From Glandiceps talaboti (Eukaryota > Hemichordata > Enteropneusta > Spengelidae), in the NCBI RefSeq assembly GCF_964340395.1, contig NC_135552.1:18771181-18835180 (forward strand): 64,000 nucleotides of DNA. Direction: 5' to 3'. Positions within the stretch are counted from its first letter, which is position 1, and each line of letters opens with the position of its first letter. Both the position numbers and the translations under genes were made by a program. Positions 34,878-63,410 of the stretch are shown here, piece by piece. Under the pieces are notes generated by a model. That model was not told the DNA's origin. It did not search any database and saw only the letters and a program-made list of their open reading frames with translations.

Positions 34878-37800
34878 ATGTCGTATTTTGTAAATTTACT
34901 GCAATCGTTGCTGGTGCTAGTAATTTCAGAGGTAAGCTATATTCACTACAAATCAAAAAGCTCTAAGTTTAAAATGGATATTTAAGATAAAACAACCACA
35001 ATAATCAGTCACGTCCGACGCCTTTCCCTTTCTTTTGAGTCCACAGTGCAGTGTGGACATGTAATACATACAGCATCTGTTGAAAAATTTCCTCGCTAAA
35101 GCCATTTACCGCCGTCATATCGTTGTGTTTATCTTTGTGTATTTACTTTTTTATGGCTATCATAAGTCATCATTTTCGTCAAGAAGGGTATCTTTTTCAT
35201 CATAGGCGTAAACCCGTTTACGTACGTTTTTTACATAACATCCTGGTATGGCCTACGTTCTCCGATTTACCCTTTCTGAGTAGTGAGTAGTAATGACCCG
35301 CTATCACGTGAATATGATGATAATTTCACCCTTTCATTCCGGATATTCAAAGTTTTCCAGAGATACACGAAAGAGCGATGAACCAAAAACAAAATGGTTA
35401 TTGAAAAATAGATAAATATACAAGATATTATTACAGTAATTCCCAGTGAAAATATACACAATCTTGCATTGGTGGGTTCAGTTTGTAACAACGCCGGACC
35501 CAGCAAAGAACAAACAAACAATTCAACAACAAAAATATGTCAGCACATGAACAATAAAAGCAGCATATATCACATTCATGAAATGTAAACATCATTGTTC
35601 CTATGCAACAAATACTACAATAGATTTGTTCTTATAAATATTAATAAGTCACTAATTTACATATTTTTCCAATACATAACTAGTCGTCACCACTGCACCA
35701 TGTAAATTTGTGACTATACAGAAAAAAAATATGTATATGATGTAAAATATATTTTTACTTTTAGTTGAATTTTGTTCATTAGATTTTTGAAATTTGGAGA
35801 ATAACAAAGACTGCCATATGCTCTGAATAGCTAAGAAGATATATGCCTAGTCAAAAGATGGCTTGCAGGTGTAAATAATGAACAAGATGAATAAACTTTC
35901 AACTACGTACTTCTCTATAATCAAATGAAACATAAGTGTTTTCCATTTTTGGCAAGGTAGTAAAAGGTTATTCAAAATGGTATCTACATGTAAAATGTTT
36001 TTTTTTTTTAAACCAGAGGTATATATTTAAATGGAAAATTGAAATTCGATAATTGTAGCAATATATATATTACAGAAACACTTGGTACCACAGAAGTATT
36101 TGAATTTAGTCATATTGGTGGTATATTTTTGAAAGGAAGGCCTGTTATTTTGTAGTCTTTCCATCAAATAAAAATTTAATCTCACCATTCCGTAATATTT
36201 ACATTATATGACATGGCTGTAATAAAGCAATAACAGTCGATCGTGGAAGCATATGCAAGTGAGGTTACATGTAAGTCTGTAGCACACATTACATTGTATA
36301 CAGACAAAAAATCCATACCTCAGTTACGAGGCAATGCTTGTGATATTTTTAGACTGCAGCATTCCAAAAGGAACATTCAGTACAATATGATATATCAAAT
36401 AAAAAAAAAATAACCGTACTCTGTTCTCTTAATATGCAGTTCACACCTTGAACATTTGATAGTAGTAACTAAAGTGGTCTTGATACTGTCAAATTCATTA
36501 CACCTTGTCGAAACTTTAAAATTCTATGTTAATGATATTCTGACTGAGTTTAATATATTCGTACTTGATACGGTCACTTCACATACATATATATACTGTT
36601 TATTGGTGTGAATTTGTGTGTGTGTAGTACCACGCGCTTTGGAAATATAAGCTGACATTATATTAGAAGCTGTAACCATCCATAATATTCTTTCAGAGAT
36701 TAAAAATTAAATAAACAAATAACTAAAGCACACTTTGTAACTAAGATCCAGCCTTGTCTCTACTTATGTAAGCCTAGTTGAAGCTTGTACAAAACATGTA
36801 GTTACATAAAGTTGAAACAATGACAGATCTTGCTGTTTCAATCTAAACCTGCACTTTTGTCAGCTTTGTGGAATGTTATATATCATTTCCATAGAATCTA
36901 TTCTACCTTTGTTAATTTTCATAAATGAAAATATTGCATTGATATTCATAACATTATGTTCTTGTAATTGTAAAGATTTCATTTTGAAAACTTGATTCTG
37001 TGTTAAATGTTTTGAAATTGGCAAGTTATAGTAAAATAAAGTAAAAATAAATTTGAAAAATCTCTGTATGACAAGAGCACAAAACGTTTGCCTAGTTTGT
37101 TCAGGGGAGAGTGGGTGCAGTCTTGAAGTAAAACATGCAGTAGAGATGCAGACATTGTTTTGTAGAAACAGTTGAAAAGAAAGTATTTATTTTGTATTTC
37201 AGTGATAGAGCCAACTATCGCAGTAAATAGGAAACACTTCATACGTGTAAAACTCTGATATGTTTTTAAAAAAAACAAACCATACTTCTGTTTTAGTTAA
37301 GAATAAATCTCATGAACATGAATCATCCAGCAGTTTTGATAAGAAAGTGTAACATAATACACGTAGCTATAAAAAACGTTTAGTAACTGTGTACTCAACC
37401 GTGTAAAAATTGAAATTTCACTGGTAATGAAACATATAACGTTGACTCCTTTTTTTTTTTTTAAACTGTGTAGGTGTCTGCAGAATATTGTAGTGACTAT
37501 GGCCACAGGTGAGTGACATTACCGAGTAGTAACTATTAATTTTGAAATAAATGTTGGAGAGCAATAAAGTTGATAATCAGTCATTAATGATTTAGAGGAC
37601 ATGCTGATTAATAATTGTCTCTAGAGACTGGGTTATATTTATCATGTCTTTTTTTACTGTGTGTTTTATGGACCAGAACAGAATAATTAGGTTCAAAAGT
37701 GTGGCCTGTCATTTTCAAAGAGAAACTAAAATTTATGTACGCATACATATGTAAAGGTCAGGGACTGTGTTCTCTTGTATAGGTGTAGTGAGTTCATAAT

Positions 37801-40800
37801 ACAGTTGTGGCTATGAGTGAGTTTGATGTCCGGTATGAATGACAGTATTGACAGTATGAAATAGAAAATGTTGATTAGTGATAAAAAAAAAAAAAAAATT
37901 GTTTTTAGAGTATAACTGTAATCCTCTTTCTCCCAACTTGTCCTTTGTATAAACAAATACCTTTTAGGAGAGAGAGGATTAATTTCCAACTAAAATCATT
38001 TGAACCCAGTATAGACCCTCTACCAAGGGTGCCCAGCAAGGGAGGAAGGAGGGAAATGGCACATATTATTTATGTATTATATATATATCATTAATTATGT
38101 TTGTTCAGCAAAGGGAAATACAAATGACCTAAGGGGCCATGTCAATATGAGTCACAGTCTCACAGATGAGTAGTGATAAAACTGTTCTGTCCAGACTATT
38201 TTGGCTGAATAAAGAAAAGAATTGGGATGGCATAATTATATGTGTGCAAACATATAATATATGTAATATAGGAAAAAAACAAAAAAAATTTGTGATTTTG
38301 AGAGTTTTAAGTCATATTTTTAGCACCACAAAACCAGTGACGTAGACACATGAGTGTAGGATGACCAGGGTATAAACATCATATTTTCTGTTCAAAGGCG
38401 TACACCTTTGCTTGTGTGTAGTATAAATGATGTATATAAAGATAGGTATATCGACACCCAGGACAACTGACTCTGAGCAGTTACATGTAACAATTACTAC
38501 CGGTAGTAGTTTACTACAGCTGTTACAACAAATACAACATTGCGATATTGATAATCAAAATAAATCAGGAGAAATCTCAAAATAACACAGTATATAGGAA
38601 AGTGTAATTGACCAAAAGAAAGCAAATATGTCCAGCCAATATATGACTTGTCAAAAGACTCTGTCATAGTTGACTACTGAGTGGTGAAAGATGTGATTGG
38701 GAGTAAAAGATGTTGTTTTTTAAACGCTGACCGGCCATCAACACTTGTCATTTCAGTTGTTCACCACCAGAGTATTGCTGTAGTTACACATGTTGTAAAG
38801 CATACACCCACTACAGTTTTTGGAGTATGTGGTATTTCTGGTAAGTATACACTGTGTTTGCTAAGGTCTGGGAACCCTGGTAACACAAAACAGATGAATC
38901 TTAAAACTGGCATTGTTTCCCATATTTTATCATTTTAGTGGTGACCCCCCCCCCCCCCCCCAGTAAAATGACTGGGGCACTAGATTTTACCTACTAGATT
39001 TTACCTACTTTAATACCGCCCTAACGAAAACGGAGTACAGAATGTGTCTAACAAATACCAAATGAATGCGTACAAATATTTTAAAAATCGATGAGTAAGT
39101 TTATATCATCATATAAAAAGAAAGATGGTAATGTTTCTCAAATCAGTGTTTATCAGAACAGATGGGGACACACCCAGTCTATTTATAATTTGCTTGTAGG
39201 CACACAGTTTGAAATGTCAGTTGCTTGTAGTAGGTATGATTAATGAAGTAGTAACCACCTCAAAGGATGAACAATATGTTTTGATTATGCATATTAAATA
39301 ATCTCCTTTTTTAACCAGGCAAAAATTTATGATCATCGTTTAAATTTAGGAAGAAAGATCAAATTACCTCAGATATTGATAAAGTTTGAGTTGACACAAA
39401 CCATTGGAAAGATTAAATAGTAGTAGCTCCTTCACAAATGTAATTATTTATTTTGTTTTGTTTCAAAACTGTCCACCAAGATTTTAAAGTTGATACAACA
39501 TTGTAAATTGTTTAGTCTTCAAGGTTCAGTTGTGTCCAAGCCAAATAGTATGGCACTGACAGAACCAGTTGTTGCAGCTGGCATTCTACATTTATACTCT
39601 GCCTACAAGACATTGTAGTTCCCCAGCAGCTACAAATCTACACAATAAGGAAACACAAATTGTATTTATCTGATAGGGTACATTCTAAGCAATATGCCCT
39701 TAAATGAAAGGTCAACATATTTTTGTCGTAAGTCAGACTGATAAAGATAGGTTTTCTTGTGAGTCACCACAGACTAAAAAAAGGTGATAGATGAACCCCC
39801 AATTTGATGTCGTGTCAGTGATGTATCAAATTAACTGACTTTGTGATTGATTCTCGGCTAGTTAAGTTACATAGTTGCATAGAACACAATGACTTGTTTT
39901 ATATAGCTGAAACTAAAATCCAGGGACAGGTTTAAACTATTGAAAATGTATATTGTACACATTTGTACTGGATGTTAGTCAGTGAGATAACAACACTAAA
40001 TATCAGTACTGTGTAGCTAACCTGTTTTGAAGAGCTGAAGAGTTGAAAAATTATTATAATGTAGATGGAAAGTATGCAGCTGAAAGTAAAGTAAGAACTT
40101 ACTACATTTGTATAATGATAGGTTTAACTCCTTTGAGCAAGGCTATACTAGAATAGGACAGCATAGATTCCAGACTACATTACTTTTAGTAGGCACATAG
40201 CTATAGTGATGGTGGCACTTCCCTCCAGTGTAGTTAATTGACTTTAAACCCCAATGTTAGAATCCCATGGTCTTGGATTAGTACTATCTTATCAATGAAG
40301 CAATAACGATTACTTTGGTAAATAATACCATTCTTTGTTTCAGACCTCTAACTGACAACTGTGTTTCACACCAAAAATTTTTTGACATTGGTCTTTAACA
40401 CCAGTTTCTGTTCATTTCAGGTGTATCATAGTATTTGTCTTAATGGCATGTTTTGGAGGTTGTGGCTACTACAGACGTCGCCATCTGTTAGTACGAGGTC
40501 GTGGTCAACCAACTACAGTTGTATTTGCCTCTACACATCCAGCACAGACAGTTTCTTCACAAAATACACAGAATGTACAAATGCCACATGTTATAGAACG
40601 TCCTGTAGGTGATTTCCCTGCCCCACCACCATACAGTGAGGTAAGGATTTATGTTTTGCCATGAATTTACCGTGAATTTACATGGGTTAGGAAGCCAGTG
40701 AGGCTTTTAATGACCCCTTTATAATACTGTTCTGAGGTGGTTATCAATACAAGCCTTAAAATGACAAGTTGATGTAGGAACAATAACCACTTCTGGTAAA

Positions 40801-41754
40801 CTGTTTCAAATGTTTACAACACGTTGACTGAAAAAATCTGTATGATTATTTTGAAATGAAGTGTATTTGCTATTTTATTAATCACCAATATTGAGATAAT
40901 TATGTCTTTGAACATTTGTAGTGATTTTTGAAGGTTAGTGGATGTGGATGGAAATCTTGGTCTCATCAAGAAATAAGCTATTTCACAGAGACAAAGAAAT
41001 TGTGAAACATAACATTCAGATGTTATTTCCTGAAAATTTTCTTCATTCAGCCAAGGAAAATATGAGTGACCTAAGGGGCCTTTGTCACTATGAGTTGCTG
41101 GACAAATGGCCATGAGTATTTTCCAGCAGAGTAAAGAAAAATATTGGAGAATAACATAATTATACCAGCTCCAGTAATATCAAAGAAAAATTGGGAAAAG
41201 TAATGGCAATTTTGAACGTTTTGACTCATATTTCGAACATAGCAGAACCATTGATGTAGACATGCCTTGTTGTGACATAGAATGATCAGAGTATATATTC
41301 CATATTTTTTGTTCAACAAGCTTGTGCATGATATTAGACTAGCTATACTTTGTACCTCTACTTCTATAACAATTTGGTGTATACATTGTAAACAGTGAAA
41401 TTCAGATATCAAAAGTGACAGGATGTCTGTGAATGGATTCAATTTCCTTCTCCATTTCAGATTGTACAAACGAAACCTGTACACTATATTTTTGTCAACA
41501 CATTTATTTGTATCATCTTGTTTTAGGTAACATCCAAGCCTGATATGTATCCCAAGACAGACAGTATGGCTTCACCATATCCTCCAAGTTACCCTCCAGC
41601 AGGTTACTACCCCCCTCCCCAGCCACCACACTTCGGACAACAACCACAGCTGCCAACCTATGAAGCAACGATAAGCCAACCAGCTACAGCAGTATCAAGC
41701 AATACAACAGCACCACACAGTGATACTGGTAATAATACCATTGGAGTATCGTAA
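34878..41754 (+). CDS. VOPP1/WBP1-type single-pass membrane protein, five exons, complete
   Basis: Exons: 34878-34931, 37474-37508 (a 35-nt microexon), 38757-38840, 40421-40640, 41527-41754. All are GT-AG and in phase, giving 206 aa. Residues 1-21 form a signal peptide (LLQSLLVLVISEVSA, likely cut before EYC). A short cysteine-rich outer part follows (YCSDYGHSCSPPEYCC and CC at 42-43), then a membrane segment around residues 52-70 with WYFW, then YYRRR as stop-transfer. The cytosolic tail is rich in Pro, Ser and Thr, with PPPY at 126-129 and LPTY at 173-176, both WW-domain ligands. The layout CC-x-CC...WYFW...membrane...RRR...PPPY matches VOPP1, WBP1 and WBP1L, which bind WW proteins such as WWOX or NEDD4-type ligases at endosomes and Golgi. 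Which of these it equals is open; CYYR1/Shisa-like proteins are a less good fit. An in-frame upstream ATG at 34785 would bury the signal peptide, so I prefer 34878. Confidence 0.8.
38105..38420. repeat. Dispersed repeat copy A (GACCTAAGGGGCC family)
   Basis: Copy A begins TTCAGCAAAGGGAAATACAA, then ATGACCTAAGGGGCC, and ends around TCATATTTTCTGTTCAA. Copy B at 41045-41345 follows the same order (ATGAGTGACCTAAGGGGCC, then GAATAACATAATTATA, ATGTAGACATG, CATATTTTTTGTTCAAC). The copies are diverged and lie in two different introns of the VOPP1-like gene. Confidence 0.65.
38862..39010. repeat. Second locus of the GGGAACCCTGG repeat
   Basis: GCTAAGGTCTGGGAACCCTG, a run of C (38945-38960), GTAAAATGACTGGGGCACTA and a doubled ACTAGATTTTACCT match the family at 330-740. 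It starts 21 bp after the donor of the exon ending at 38840. Confidence 0.65.
41045..41345. repeat. Dispersed repeat copy B (GACCTAAGGGGCC family)
   Basis: This is the partner of 38105-38420, in the same orientation about 2.9 kb away, in the intron before the last exon. Shared landmarks are GTGACCTAAGGGGCC, CATAATTATA, a stretch like TTTGA(A/G)(A/C)GTTTT(A/G)A(C/G)TCATATTT, and TTTTTTGTTCAA. A 137-codon minus-strand ORF overlapping it is not supported as a gene. Confidence 0.65.
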
Positions 41755-43429
41755 GCAGTCACTGGTACATATTATACAAGTCACAATACACAAATCCTCT
41801 TAACATCACAGCTTACGATGATCAATTTTGAAGTTTACTTGGAAATTCTGACTGCAACATATGTTTACTTATGTACGGTGGCCTACAAGTGACAAGACAA
41901 AACAAAAATTAATATCACAAAAACTTTAATTTTCAACACTAAAACTTACAAAATTTCATCGAACGAAAACTTAAACTTGTGGACACCCAAACTCAATTTG
42001 AAAACAACACATATTTAATCTGTGGATGCGCAAAAACTAAACAAGTGCTACGGCAAAACACAAAAACCCACGGCAACTTAAAGACTCACGGCAAATTGAA
42101 AACCCATGACGGAAGTAGAATCTCATGGCGGAAATGCAACATGTACAATATGGTTTCACACGGGTGTTTATTATCAGTGTACAACAGTTGTCCCAAATTT
42201 TCTTCAATATCAAGATAAAGATGCTGTACGTGTAGTGTAGTAAGAGTAAGTCCATAGTGAATGATGACCTCGAAGAGAGTTTGATTCAAGTATTCTTCCT
42301 TCAGAAGTTTTACGGGTGATGAAATTTACCATTTCATGTCAAAGTATTATAACATTCGATCACCACATTAGAATATACTTGGTCATGTGATTTATTGGTC
42401 TAAAAGAGATGTGTGATGACAGATGAATGAAACATGGCATAAAGAATTCGAGTTTCTGATGAAAACAAAAGACAGCAATTAGGCCAAAGTAAAACATGGT
42501 GGTGAGTTAATGCAGTAGTCATATATGTAGTACACATACAGAATTCCTCATAACTTTATTTCAGAATGTACAATTTGATCATATTTAGATTGTTAATATA
42601 AGCTTACCAATGTGTATTACCTAGAATGGATAGTATGTATCTGGAAAAAAACTTAACCTTGAGGTTTATTTTATCAGTTTTTATGTAAGTTGCAATATCT
42701 GACATTAACTGGATTTTTCTAAGTTATTTTTACACTAAGACATGAATCTACATATTGATAACCAGTTTAACTATTCATTAAGCTACAAATGTATGGCCAC
42801 TTAATTTCAAACAAACTTCACAATAGTGATGATAAGTTTGTTGCTATGTTTAGAAATTACTTGCATACATATGTTGAGTTATGTCATGAATTTCTTACAA
42901 ATATCAGGATACATACAAGAACACATTCCTCTATTCTCTGATAAGATGAATTGGTATGGAAACCAGTTATAGCTAACAGCTGTTCAGGTTGAGTTAGCAT
43001 AAAAGATTTGTTGATGATGTGATGTACAGCACACTGTAAACCGTGGAGGGTTCATGTGTAAACAGTTTTGAACATGTGATTTTTTGAAGTATCAGTATCG
43101 AAAATGTTGATAAAATACATTGCCATGGCATGTTGTTTGAAAATGTGATTTCTAACTACATTATAAATTGTGATAAATGACGTCATGACACACTGTTTGT
43201 AAATGTTTTTTGCATGGTTATTTGCATATCATCGATGTCACATAGTGAAACTAAACATAGGTGTGCAGATTTCCTGAGATATATGAGCATGGAAAATAAG
43301 ATTTTCTGAACAGGAACAGTGGTTTGGTTTTTTAAATATCATATGAAAAAAAAAAATTTAAACGCATATATAGCCTGTTTACAGTGCAGAATGACTGACT
43401 GTCATATTCAGCTTATTCAGTTGATAATT

Positions 43430-43662
43430 ACGGTTTGAAAATCGACAAAGTTATAGCCACACCCCCAAAAAGCCATTAATGGAAGACCTCCATCGCTGAT
43501 TATGTACAGTGGTGAATAATTACTACATCATTCTGAAAATCAATCAGTCTGATGTATGTAATCACTCTCCACTAATCAGTACTAATCACCTGTGCAGGTA
43601 TTCTGCTAATGGTTTTTGGGGTTGTGGCTAACTGTGTCGATTTCCTAACCGTAATTATCAAC
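43430..43662. mobile_element. MITE-like element, 233 bp with about 60-bp arms
   Basis: Left GTTGATAATTACGGTTTGAA, then AATCGACAAAGTTATAGCC. The right end reversed is GTTGATAATTACGGTTAGGA, then AATCGACACAGTTAGCC, followed in both by CACA(A/C)CCCC(A)AAAA and CCATTA. The arms differ at a few sites. The interior is non-coding. I see no clear target duplication. Confidence 0.85.
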
Positions 43663-44389
43663 TTTCTACGGTTAGCAAGACAAGATGAGTGTTATTGGAG
43701 TCAGTCATTGAGTGCCATAAACAGGCAAATGTAGGTGAAGAGTGATTGAAACTGACAGCATTCAGCATGCCATAATAGAGTTCAAGAATTTAAAGATGAT
43801 GAAATTTGAAAAAAATCTGTAACTTTGGACTTTTCATTCAACAATCAAATTGTTGGAAGATCGTTACAAATGTTTGGGAAATAAAGGGGTGAAATGTGTT
43901 AATTTTTAGTTTCTGATAAAGTCTTTAAAATAGCACAGAGTACAAAAAACAAACAAACAAACAAACAATAAGAATACAATACGAGCTGGAGAAGGCTGAG
44001 TAAATTTAACAGAAATATACTAGATAATGTATTCTAGGCGCCGAGTTCAAAACTACCACATAAAACAACGACAACAATGTACACTCCTTCCTGAAGCATT
44101 ATAATTTTAGATGTAAATACAGAGCCATCGTTTGGTAGAAATTCAAACTATCGATCACAGGTTTTTTTATTTTATGTTTGTGATGGAGCAATAAATAGGG
44201 TTAGTCTGATAACAAGAAACAAAACTAAAAGAGCAAAATACAATTTTTAAAAAACCTGTTGCCTTAATACTAAATTTAAGATTAACACCAATGGTGACTT
44301 CTGTTGGATACAGTATATATAGATGGGCCTTACAACAAAGTTATATGCTAAGTAATGTCTTGTATTCAAACTTAAGATGTTCAACCAGG

Positions 44390-44670
44390 CAACCAAGCAA
44401 CCAACTAACCAAGCAACCAACTAATCTAACAAAATTATATGCCGAGGAATGTCTTGTGTTAAACTAAAATTGTGTAACCAATCAACCATAACCAGCCAGT
44501 CTATGAGCTAACCAATCAATCAACCAACCACTCCACTAACCAGCTAACTAATCTGCCAACCAGCTAACTAACCAATCGATCAACCAGCCAACCTACTAGT
44601 CCAGCTGACTAACCAATCAACCAACCCACTAATTAACAATCTAACGAATTAACTAACCAACGCACTAATC
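44390..44670. repeat. Degenerate AACC-rich simple repeat
   Basis: Words such as CAACCAACTAACCAGC, AACCAATCAACCA and CTAACTAACCAATC recur with no fixed period. This is an old tetranucleotide-type array, with no coding or RNA signal. Confidence 0.75.
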
Positions 44671-45050
44671 AGCTGATCTACCACTGTCAATGAAACATGA
44701 AATTCTAGAATTTCTTTTCTGTAAGACGTAATTCCACAAGTGTTCTTAAGACTCGAAAACATACCGGTATGGAAACCATTCTAATTTGTAGCTAACATTT
44801 ATAGTCATTTATATATAATAATGATTGGCATGAACTTTGAACTGATGACTACAGACAGTTGTAAAATTGCAAATACATACATACACCTGTAATATTTTTT
44901 AGGGACAATTTTCTAACTTTTAATTGGTATAAATGTCTACTCAAATTAATATTTCAGTGGTAGCCTAGTACAGACGTAGACAAGGACTAATAACAATACT
45001 GGCACTGCTTTTAAAGTTGCTATTTGAAATTGAGACTGAATTTCAGTCAT

Positions 45051-45496
45051 GACTAGAACTGATCTGATTAAAGTCCGATGTAGTGTACACGTCGCAATTT
45101 CTTGGTGGCTGTTATATTTACTTTGTTTGTTCTTTTGTGAGCACTCATTACATACTCTGACACAATACCGTAGGGTTTCCTGAGCCACACGAGATCGCCA
45201 AGTGAATTTACTCAACCAATGAAAAGGCATAATGTGCTGAAACAGTGCAGACAGCAATGTTATCATTATTGTTTGGTGGTTCCCTTTCTGTCAATTTTGA
45301 ACATTTAGTATTGTATCGTAAGACAGATTCTGATTGGCTACTCGTAAGTATGACATTGGATTCGAGAAAACGTATGGCATTGTGTCAGATGTATGTAACA
45401 AGTGCTCACAAAAGAACAAACGAAAGTAAACGTAACAGCCAAAAAGAAATCGTGACATGTACACTACATCGACTTTTAATCAGATTGAACTAGAAC
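45051..45496. mobile_element. MITE-like element with about 130-bp arms
   Basis: The left arm has CTGATTAAAGTCCGATGTAG, TGTACACGTCGCAATTTCTT, TTTGTTCTTTTGTGAGCACT and TCTGACACAATACC. The right arm has these inverted (AGTGCTCACAAAAGAACAAA, ACATGTACACTACATCGACT). The arms are roughly 80% alike, leaving a core of about 150 bp. Two ORFs on opposite strands (44946-45266 minus, 45245-45493 plus) share the word TCTLHR only because they read the two arms, so I discard them as genes. Confidence 0.85.
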
Positions 45497-47304
45497 GCCT
45501 AACTTAATTTGCATGTGGAACTTTGTTACCTTAGATGTCAAGTTAACAAAATACAAGTGATAATATTTATGTGTTTAGAATTTGAAAGTTATTTGAATAA
45601 AAGTCAATGGTTTGTACACGAGTTGTGTGATGTATCTTATCTGTACGTTCATGAATAGCGAGTGGGAGTGCATAGAAAGTGTATTACATTGTCCCTACCT
45701 TAGCTTGTACAATGACTGACCACACACACACACACACACACTTTGGCAGGTTTCTTCCCTTGAAAGGGACAGCTGTCAATATCCTACCTTCAAAACAGTT
45801 TCAACTCACCTAGAAAAGTTTCGTGACAGTCATGCAAATATGGTAATAACAGATTTCTACAACAGCTAACTGATAAAACTGATGGAAAGTGTGGGTCTAC
45901 GTCTGGGACCTGATGCCAAGAAAGCTAGGACATTATCTAGACTACTCTTCAGCCAAAAGAGAATTAACTACATACACTATTGTTTGCTCCAAAGTTCAGT
46001 TTACCTCAAAAGAATATCCTTGATTTTTAAAAAGATTTCATGGTTTGGCCACTGGGGGAGCTGTTCACAAGTTTTTGTAGGGATGGCCAGAATAGGTATA
46101 TTGATGAGTAAAGACAACAGACACAAAGTTCCCACTCCTTTCCGAGTTGTTCTCGCTGTACCGTTTTATTTAGCAACTACCAGTAATCAATAGCAACTAC
46201 CAGTAATAGCCTAACTACTACTATTATGCTCTTTTACATATAGGAACACATGGAGTTCATTTACATACATTTGTCTACCTTGGGTGTGCTTATGGAAAAT
46301 ATTGGTATGTCTGCCAGGTGTGTAGGTATGGAAAATATTGGTATTTGCCTGCCTAGGGTGTGTGTACAGAAAATCTTGTTTAGGTGTAGATTGTATTTGT
46401 AAATTTGGTCAATCATTCAAAACCACACAATGCATTATTTGTGAATCTTAAACATGGAATAAAAAAGAAAGATTTATTCCACAAAGTTGCAAGAAAATTT
46501 TTACATTTCTTCTTTTGTGTTGTTGGTCCACCATCATTTTCATTATTATTTCTTGACAATAAATGGCAGTAAGTACTAGACAAAACATAAAAATCCAGCA
46601 CACATCATGAATTGGACACATACACAAAGTGATGACAAACAACACTGGAGCTTGGACTTGGTACAGCGCCCTCTGGAGTTCAAAATAGTTTCCAGTGACA
46701 CATGAAATTCCTTCTTTTTTTTCACTTTAAATAACAAAAAGTTTGTATTCATATTTGATTGAGAATTGTGATTAATATTCTTGTTACAGTACAAAATAGA
46801 TTCCAGACTACACAATACTTACAAAGCACTGAATGCCATTGTACATATTTCTCTACATACAATGTAATATTTTAATTTTTAAATGGTCATAACTTAAGAT
46901 AATCTATCAGAGTTTCCAAATTCAATGACACCATTTCCCTTTCAAGCAATAAGTTCTCTCGGAGTTATATGGTAAGAGGTTGGGTAATGAGTTAGGAAGG
47001 GTGACAAGGATGGATGGAAGTAATATTTGAAAACACCAGTGTCTCTCAAAAATTAAGCAGGAATATACAAGTGCTTGTCAACAGAGAAAGTTATACCAAA
47101 GTTATATGCCAGTTGAGTAGAAAATGGCAAAATACAAGAAAGAACCTAGAGGAAATTTTGCCATATTATTGCAAAGCCAAAGTTTGCTTTTCACTCTTTA
47201 CTACATTTACTACATGATGTATCTATAAATCTACAAACTACACATTAAAGGAATTTTTAATTTTTAATTTGTGTTCAGAAAGCTTTCTTCTAATTACAGT
47301 TGAT

Positions 47305-63410
<16,106 letters not shown>

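Larger units (their letters stand above)
41755..47304. other. Intergenic region between two convergent genes
   Basis: The VOPP1-like gene ends on the left and SMARCD ends on the right, so both 3' UTRs lie here. Candidate plus-strand poly(A) signals are AATAAA at 43880-43885 and 45597-45602. For SMARCD, ATTAAA hexamers on the minus strand near 47250-47262 are close to its stop. The region also holds two inverted-repeat elements, an ACAA/AACC-rich stretch (44390-44670) and ACGGCAA direct repeats near 42050-42100. No gene is supported. Confidence 0.5.

Noticed and set aside
41071-41484. 137-codon minus-strand ORF
   Set aside because: It lies over a dispersed repeat in an intron of the VOPP1-like gene, with no domain and no matching frame in the sister copy at 38105-38420.
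44946-45493. Two opposite-strand ORFs sharing TCTLHR, apparently paralogous
   Set aside because: They read the two arms of one inverted-repeat element, which explains the likeness.
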